Source of the DNA: Phycisphaerae bacterium
GTDB taxonomy: Bacteria; Planctomycetota; Phycisphaerae; UBA1845; Fen-1342
Length of the DNA: 64,000 nt
Direction of reading: 5' to 3'
Assembly: GCA_028279405.1 (NCBI GenBank)
Contig: JANQNU010000020.1
Span: forward strand, 62,001-126,000
The notes under the pieces are model-generated. The model had not been told where the DNA came from and did not search any database. It saw nothing but the letters and a program-made list of their open reading frames with translations. The first letter of the stretch is position 1. Every line of letters starts with the position of its first letter. Below are positions 59,617 to 64,000 of the stretch, in pieces. The position numbers were made by a program, and so were the translations under genes.

Positions 59617-60978
59617 ATGAAACCGACGAGATATCAACCGGACCCACTGGTGACGCGAATCGAGCACCTCTTGCGCGATTTGCGCTTGATTGCGCCGGTC
59701 GGCCTGATCCTGGGCGTCCTGCCGGTGGTGCTGATCTGGGCGCTACTCGCGATGGGCGTGTTGCAGCCGATCCTTGCGAGCCAGTTCTGGTTTTCGGTGC
59801 TGCTGATCGCGGCGATCATCTTCATCATCCTGCATCTTTGCGGCGGCGCCACGCTGGCCGAACGCAAGATCGCGAGCTTCATCCAGGACCGTAAGGGCCC
59901 CAATCGCGTCGGATTCTGGGGCGTGCTCCAGCCGCTCGCGGATGGGATCAAGTTTATCCTGAAAGAGGATATCATCCCGGGCAACGTCGATAAGCCGACG
60001 TTCATTCTGGCACCGTTTCTGGCGTTCGTGATCGGTTTCATCACGTTTGCGGTGATCCCATGGGCCGGCGAAGTCCGCTGGCCGTGGATGGCCCCGGACG
60101 CGGAGCCCATCCGCACGCAGGTCGCGAGTCTCGACATCGGCTTCCTTTACATTCTGGCGGTCTCCTCGCTCAGTGTTTACGGCGTCGTCATCGGCGGCTG
60201 GGCCAGCAACAACAAGTACTCGTTCTACGGCGGGATGCGCGCCACGGCCCAGATGCTGAGCTATGAAGTGCCGCTCGGGCTTGGTCTACTGATCATCCTG
60301 CTCACATCCGGCAGCCTCCGCCTGGAAACGATCGTGGCCGATCAGGTGACGTCCGGCTGGTGGTACATCTTCCTGCAACCGGTTGCGTTCCTGCTGGTGC
60401 TCGTGAGCGCGTTCGCAGAGACCAACCGGACGCCGTTCGATCTTGCCGAAGCCGAACAGGAGCTGGTGGGCGGCTATCACACGGAATACAGCGCGATGAA
60501 GCTGGCACTGTTCCTGCTCACCGAGTATGCACACATGACGATCAACGGTGCGCTGATCATGGTCGTCTTCTTTGGTGGTTACGCCCCCCTGCCCTGGCTG
60601 AACTTCGGCCTCGGCGAGGAGAACGTCGCGTGGTGGGCGATGTTGCTCAAATTCGCGATCTTGTGGGGCAAGATCTCGCTGATGCTCGGCTTCTACATGC
60701 TGATTCGCTGGACGATCCCGCGTTTCCGGTTCGACCAGCTGATGAAGATGGCCTGGAAGGGTCTGGTGCCGGCCGGCATCCTGATGGTGATTCTGTCGGC
60801 GACGCTGGTCGTATTCGATCTGCACACCACGCGTACGTGGTGGGCGCCGCTGGGTGTCAACCTCGCGGTGATCGTACTGGCGCTGGTGCTCGCGGGACGC
60901 TCGAAGACGCCGATTACGGGTCGGCAGGAGAACATGCCGGAGCTGTCGACTCACCGGCAGCAGGCTGCGGTCGGGTGA
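59617..60978 (+). CDS. nuoH: NADH-quinone oxidoreductase subunit H
   Basis: This 453-residue polytopic protein links the peripheral arm to the membrane arm and lines the quinone channel. It has 'AERKIASFIQDRKGPNRVGFWGVLQPLADGIKFILKEDIIP', 'VSAFAETNRTPFDLAEAEQELVGGYHTEYSAMKLALFLLTEYAHM' and 'LGFYMLIRWTIPRFRFDQLMKMAWKGLVP'. It is longer than many NuoH proteins because of the N-terminal extension ('PTRYQPDPLVTRIEHLLRDL') and a C-terminal tail ('SKTPITGRQENMPELSTHRQQ'). Confidence 0.96.
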   Translation: MKPTRYQPDPLVTRIEHLLRDLRLIAPVGLILGVLPVVLIWALLAMGVLQPILASQFWFSVLLIAAIIFIILHLCGGATLAERKIASFIQDRKGPNRVGFWGVLQPLADGIKFILKEDIIPGNVDKPTFILAPFLAFVIGFITFAVIPWAGEVRWPWMAPDAEPIRTQVASLDIGFLYILAVSSLSVYGVVIGGWASNNKYSFYGGMRATAQMLSYEVPLGLGLLIILLTSGSLRLETIVADQVTSGWWYIFLQPVAFLLVLVSAFAETNRTPFDLAEAEQELVGGYHTEYSAMKLALFLLTEYAHMTINGALIMVVFFGGYAPLPWLNFGLGEENVAWWAMLLKFAILWGKISLMLGFYMLIRWTIPRFRFDQLMKMAWKGLVPAGILMVILSATLVVFDLHTTRTWWAPLGVNLAVIVLALVLAGRSKTPITGRQENMPELSTHRQQAAVG

Positions 60979-61041
60979 TACACTGAGCAACGACGTGACG
61001 TGGTGAACAACGTGTTTCAGCGGTAACACAGGGTAGGACAC

Positions 61042-61638
61042 ATGGCGATTCCGGACGAAGACATCATCATCATTCAGGAACCGGAACTGACCGCATCCGA
61101 GCGGCTTTTCCTGCCCCAGATCGTCGGCGGCCTGCGCACGACCCTGCGGCACATGTTCAACACCAAGCGCCGGAACCAGGTCGTGGTGCAATACCCCGAA
61201 CAGAAGCGGCAGATGCGCGTCGAGAATTACCGCGGCGTGCATCGACTCAACAAGGACCCGGATGGCCGCGTCGCTTGCGTCGCTTGTTTCATGTGCTCGA
61301 CCGCGTGCCCGGCACATTGCATTCACATCGAAGCCGGGGAGTCGCCGTGGCCCGACCGCGAGAAGTACCCGGTCAAGTTCGACATCGACGAGTTGCGTTG
61401 CATCTATTGCGGGATGTGCGAAGAGGCCTGTCCGTGCGACGCGATCGAGCTGACGCCGCAGTATGACGTGATCGGCCACACGCGCGAGGAGATGATCTTC
61501 GACAAAGAGAAGCTGCTCGACGTGTACGAGAAGACCAAGGACGTCAAGCCCCGCAAGAACCCGCCCGTCACCGACTACGGCCTGACCGGCGGCCAGGACA
61601 AGTCGGTCGCGAAGCCCAACGTCGAACGCAAGATCTAG
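61042..61638 (+). CDS. nuoI: NADH-quinone oxidoreductase subunit I
   Basis: This 198-residue subunit has two [4Fe-4S] ferredoxin motifs: 'CVACFMCSTACPAHCIHI' and 'CIYCGMCEEACPCDAIEL'. They carry clusters N6a and N6b between NuoG and NuoB. The N terminus contains 'GLRTTLRHMFNTKRRNQVVVQYPEQKR', which docks on the membrane side. The TAG that stops the gene is part of a dispersed repeat (TCTAGGGTGGGGGACTG, 61634-61650). nuoJ does not follow; repeat-rich DNA comes next. Confidence 0.96.
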   Translation: MAIPDEDIIIIQEPELTASERLFLPQIVGGLRTTLRHMFNTKRRNQVVVQYPEQKRQMRVENYRGVHRLNKDPDGRVACVACFMCSTACPAHCIHIEAGESPWPDREKYPVKFDIDELRCIYCGMCEEACPCDAIELTPQYDVIGHTREEMIFDKEKLLDVYEKTKDVKPRKNPPVTDYGLTGGQDKSVAKPNVERKI

Positions 61639-61972
61639 GGTGGGGGACTGACCGCTCGCTTGCGCTCGCGGCTCGCAGTGGGCGTTTCAATGCTCCAAGC
61701 CGAGCCCTCAGGCAACGAACCACTACGAGCCCCGAGCGCAAGCGAGGGGTTCAAAGTGCGCGCAGTGCCAGGCCCTATCGCTTGCGCTCCGGGCTCGCAT
61801 TGGCGCCCGCTACAGACAGGTCGCCGTCAGTTTTCCGTGAGTCACCATCGAAAACGTCGCTCCTTCCATCAGCCGACTGGGTGAGAAGTCGGGACGGAAG
61901 CGCTGTGCCCGGACGGCGCGAGGCAGCCTCGTCCGGGCCACAGCGTCCTCTTGAAACGTTGGAAAGGGCATC
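61639..61972. repeat. Repeat-rich intergenic region after nuoI
   Basis: The right half of a CTAG hairpin repeat begins in the nuoI stop codon (61634-61650) and runs directly into a GC-rich repeat copy at 61652-61675. An inverted copy is at 61726-61746, and a degenerate forward copy is at about 61776-61799. There is no nuoJ and no other gene I can support here. Confidence 0.75.
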
Positions 61973-62878
61973 ATGCACCGAGTCACCCGTTGCGGGCGAT
62001 CCATCTTCTTGAGTTTGATCGGTTCGAGCGTAGCGATCGCCGGCGGGCCGGTATCGATCCCGATCGCGAATCCTGGATTCGAGGAGGATGTGGTCAGCCC
62101 TGGCTGCTTCCAGGCATTGCCGTCGATTTCCGGGTGGATCACCTACGACCCCGAGCTGCTGCTGGATGGCGGTTCGAACGCGATCGGTGGCATCAACATC
62201 CCGCCGGGATCGGTGTTTTTCCCCGCCGGCGCGCCGGAAGGCGAGCACGCCGCCCTGATCTTCCTCGAAACCGTCGCCGGCCTAGGACCGGTCGGCCTGC
62301 GTCAGGAGTTGGGCGTGACCCTGGAGCCCAACACGACCTACACGCTGACCGTACAGGTCGGGGACATCGCGTCCGGCACCGGGCCGCCGCCCTGCGATGT
62401 GTTCGGGGAGTTCGACCTGGATGGCTTCCCGGGCTACCAGGTGCAGCTGCTCGCGGGTGATCTGGTGATCGGTCAGGACGACAACACGCTCGCTGGCGTG
62501 ATCGACGACGGCGAGTTCGGTCTAAGCACGACGCGCGTTTGCATCGGCGCGAACCACCCGCAGCTCGGCACGACGCTCGAGATTCGGCTAATCAACCTCA
62601 ACCTCGCGGAGACACCCGAGGATCCGGGTATCGAGGTCGACTTCGATGATGTTCAGCTTGTCGTCGAACCGAACCTGGATCCGTTGCTCGGTGACATCGA
62701 CGTGGACTGCGATGTGGACTTCGCTGACTTCGGCCAGCTGACGCTGTGCTGGAGCGGACCGGCACAGCCGCCGCTCGCGGGCTGCCCACTCGGTGCTGAC
62801 GCGGACTTTGATAACGACAACGACGTGGACTTGCTCGACTTTGCGGAGTTGTCGCGGCAATTCACAGGCGACCTATGA
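61973..62878 (+). CDS. Secreted protein with C-terminal dockerin-like domain
   Basis: This 301-residue protein has an N-terminal signal ('SIFLSLIGSSVAIAGGP'). The body ('IPIANPGFEEDVVSPGCFQ', 'LEPNTTYTLTVQVGDIASGTGP', 'TLEIRLINLNLAE') resembles the beta-sandwich of secreted carbohydrate- or protein-binding domains. The end, 'GDIDVDCDVDFADFGQLTLCWSG' and 'GADADFDNDNDVDLLDFAELSRQF', is a dockerin-like pair of calcium loops. It is convergent with the SDR gene, with eight bases between stops. The function is unknown. Confidence 0.8.
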   Translation: MHRVTRCGRSIFLSLIGSSVAIAGGPVSIPIANPGFEEDVVSPGCFQALPSISGWITYDPELLLDGGSNAIGGINIPPGSVFFPAGAPEGEHAALIFLETVAGLGPVGLRQELGVTLEPNTTYTLTVQVGDIASGTGPPPCDVFGEFDLDGFPGYQVQLLAGDLVIGQDDNTLAGVIDDGEFGLSTTRVCIGANHPQLGTTLEIRLINLNLAETPEDPGIEVDFDDVQLVVEPNLDPLLGDIDVDCDVDFADFGQLTLCWSGPAQPPLAGCPLGADADFDNDNDVDLLDFAELSRQFTGDL

Positions 62879-62886
62879 CCGTGACA

Positions 62887-63690
62887 CTAGCGTTTGGTTT
62901 GCGCCACGCGGTCCATCATGCGGGGGAAGACGGTCATCAACGCAGCGATGACACGGAACGAGAAGCTCGTCCAGACCTCGGGCCGCGGCTTGCGTAGACA
63001 GCGAAGCACGGCGCGCGCCACGCGCTCCGGCGGCTGCATGAACAGGCTCGGCGGCTGTTTGGCACTGACCGGCCAATCGTCGCCGCCGCGCTTCTCCATC
63101 TCGTCGAAGAACTCTGTGCGGGTTCCGACCGGGTGCACGGACGAGACCTGGATTCCGAACGGTCGCAGTTCCATGCGCATCGCACGGCAGACGTGGTGCT
63201 GTGCGGATTTTGTCGCTGTGTAAGCGCCATGGGCGGGCATTGTCAGACGAGCCAGGCAGCTGGACGTCATCAGCAGGTGTCCCGACTGTTGCTGCTCGAG
63301 CAGGCGCTGGGCCGCATGTTGCAACAAGTCCGTCGCCGCAAAGAAGTTGGCCTCGAAGATCGCACGCCATTCCTCCCCGGACATGCGGTGGATCGGGCGC
63401 TCCAGGCCATAGCCGGCGTTTGCAAACACGACATCGAATCCGCCGAACGCGTTCCGCGCTTCATCGAGCAAGCGAGTCGAATGGCCTGCGACGGTCACAT
63501 CTCCCACGAACGTCGCGACCTTGCCGCCCGCTGCACGAATCTCGGAGGCAACCTGTTCGAGCTTGTCGGCACGCCGCGCGTTCAGCAGGAGGTACATGCC
63601 CGCCTGACTGCACAATCTCGCGGTCGCAGCGCCGATTCCGGCGCTCGCACCGGTAATGATCATCACCTTGTCGCGCACGTCGCGTGCCAT
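62887..63690 (-). CDS. Short-chain dehydrogenase/reductase
   Basis: This 267-residue Rossmann-fold enzyme has the cofactor motif 'IITGASAGIGAATARL', 'VFANAGYGLERPI' and the catalytic 'MTSSCLARLTMPAHGAYTATKSAQHH' (Ser and YxxxK). 'ADKLEQVASEIRAAGGKVATFVGDVT' and 'MRMELRPFGIQVSSVHPVGTRTEF' fit classical SDRs. The substrate is unknown. Only a single clear start at 63690 is supported. No operon partner is visible. Confidence 0.92.
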   Translation of the reverse strand: MARDVRDKVMIITGASAGIGAATARLCSQAGMYLLLNARRADKLEQVASEIRAAGGKVATFVGDVTVAGHSTRLLDEARNAFGGFDVVFANAGYGLERPIHRMSGEEWRAIFEANFFAATDLLQHAAQRLLEQQQSGHLLMTSSCLARLTMPAHGAYTATKSAQHHVCRAMRMELRPFGIQVSSVHPVGTRTEFFDEMEKRGGDDWPVSAKQPPSLFMQPPERVARAVLRCLRKPRPEVWTSFSFRVIAALMTVFPRMMDRVAQTKR

Positions 63691-63746
63691 TCACACGCTC
63701 CTCTCCACGCACAGACACCTGGGTTGCGCCGATAGCGGCCGTTGGA

Positions 63747-64000
63747 TCATTGCCGCTCCAGGGTAGTCTCAACGTTGTCGGCACGAAAGACCTGCCCATT
63801 CTCGGTAATCTGTACGGTCACACGGCCGTCGACCTCAGCGGGTCCGTCGAAGCTGCCATTGAAGATCAGTGCGCTCGCGCCGCGCAGGGTCGCACGAATC
63901 TCGACGTCGTTCCCGAGAACGTTGGTGCTGGACGATACGATCTCGCCGCTACTCGCTTGGCCATCGATCTCGTACTCGAAATCCGTCAAATTGCCGTTCA
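63747..64000 (-). CDS. C-terminal part of an unidentified protein, truncated by the window edge
   Basis: The open frame continues past position 64000, reading '...NGNLTDFEYEIDGQASSGEIVSSS...' and ending 'GQVFRADNVETTLERQ'. The visible 84 residues are probably beta-rich and acidic ('VEIRATLRGASALIFNGSFDGPAEVDGRVTVQI'). No family was recognised, and the start codon is outside the window. Confidence 0.5.
   Translation of the reverse strand, partial: NGNLTDFEYEIDGQASSGEIVSSSTNVLGNDVEIRATLRGASALIFNGSFDGPAEVDGRVTVQITENGQVFRADNVETTLERQ

Noticed and set aside
261-62000. tRNA, rRNA or CRISPR array
   Set aside because: I looked for T-loop-like GTTCRANNC stretches, rRNA core sequences and regularly spaced identical repeats and found none; the dispersed repeats are irregularly spaced and in both orientations.

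Overview
The window is GC-rich chromosomal DNA that looks like a free-living, Gram-negative-type, flagellated planctomycete, most likely near class Phycisphaerae. This is an inference from several marks: secreted proteins ending in dockerin-like 'GDxNCDGxVxxxDI' modules; a 1,566-residue protein with 'DCNGNGIPDxCD' repeats; a membrane protein ending in a CxxCGYDL...CPECG zinc ribbon; a YdjY-type secreted protein; a DUF2961 protein; and intergenic spaces filled with short GC-rich dispersed repeats. Flagellin, a PilT-type ATPase with a prepilin peptidase, heptose genes (hldE-gmhA) and a lipopolysaccharide-kinase-like protein point to an outer membrane and surface motility. No rRNA, tRNA, CRISPR array, prophage or transposase was recognised.

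Layout. 1-10.8 kb: end of a DegT-type aminotransferase, a lipoprotein, moaA, a double kinase-fold protein, a dockerin protein, SppA, a small zincin, a squalene-cyclase-like secreted protein, and the hldE-gmhA pair on the minus strand. 11-16.2 kb: a PTPS-family enzyme with the ExxHGH motif of the folate-type (PTPS-III) branch, a small lipoprotein, a phosphoesterase, aroK overlapping an enlarged prepilin peptidase, and pilT. 16.2-23 kb: thioesterase, DUF2961/GH172, Nif3-like protein overlapping an aminodeoxychorismate-lyase-like enzyme, a SirB1-type protein, a secretin-N-domain-like protein and a zinc-ribbon membrane protein. 23-33 kb: NagB-LmbE fusion, prolyl oligopeptidase, fumC, an aspartate-type aminotransferase, and two exported proteins. 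33-47.7 kb: a second S9 peptidase, a MarR regulator divergent from an exported ankyrin protein with a 15-bp palindrome between them, a phosphodiesterase-fold protein, MutS2 without an Smr domain, a TPR protein, flagellin, and an ABC ATPase with a permease-CPBP protease fusion. 47.9-61.6 kb: the giant NHL/TSP3-like/dockerin protein, then nuoABCDEFGHI. The right edge has another dockerin-like protein, an SDR oxidoreductase and a truncated ORF.

Functional links. nuoA-I form one co-directional complex I cluster, but nuoJKLMN do not follow. PabC-like and PTPS-III-like enzymes could serve the two branches of folate synthesis. hldE-gmhA and the kinase-fold protein fit lipopolysaccharide core assembly. 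Two S9 peptidases, SppA, a zincin and a CPBP protease make a notable set of proteolytic enzymes.

Several families of short palindromic repeats occupy nearly every large intergenic gap. Two of them touch genes: one supplies the TAG stop codons of both the PTPS gene and nuoI, and another could extend the zinc-ribbon gene at its 5' end. I see no clear defence system or other obviously new multi-gene system. The most distinctive signals are the repeat families and their contact with stop codons, the 88-bp tandem repeat at the end of nuoB, the ExxHGH enzyme, the enlarged prepilin peptidase and the double kinase.
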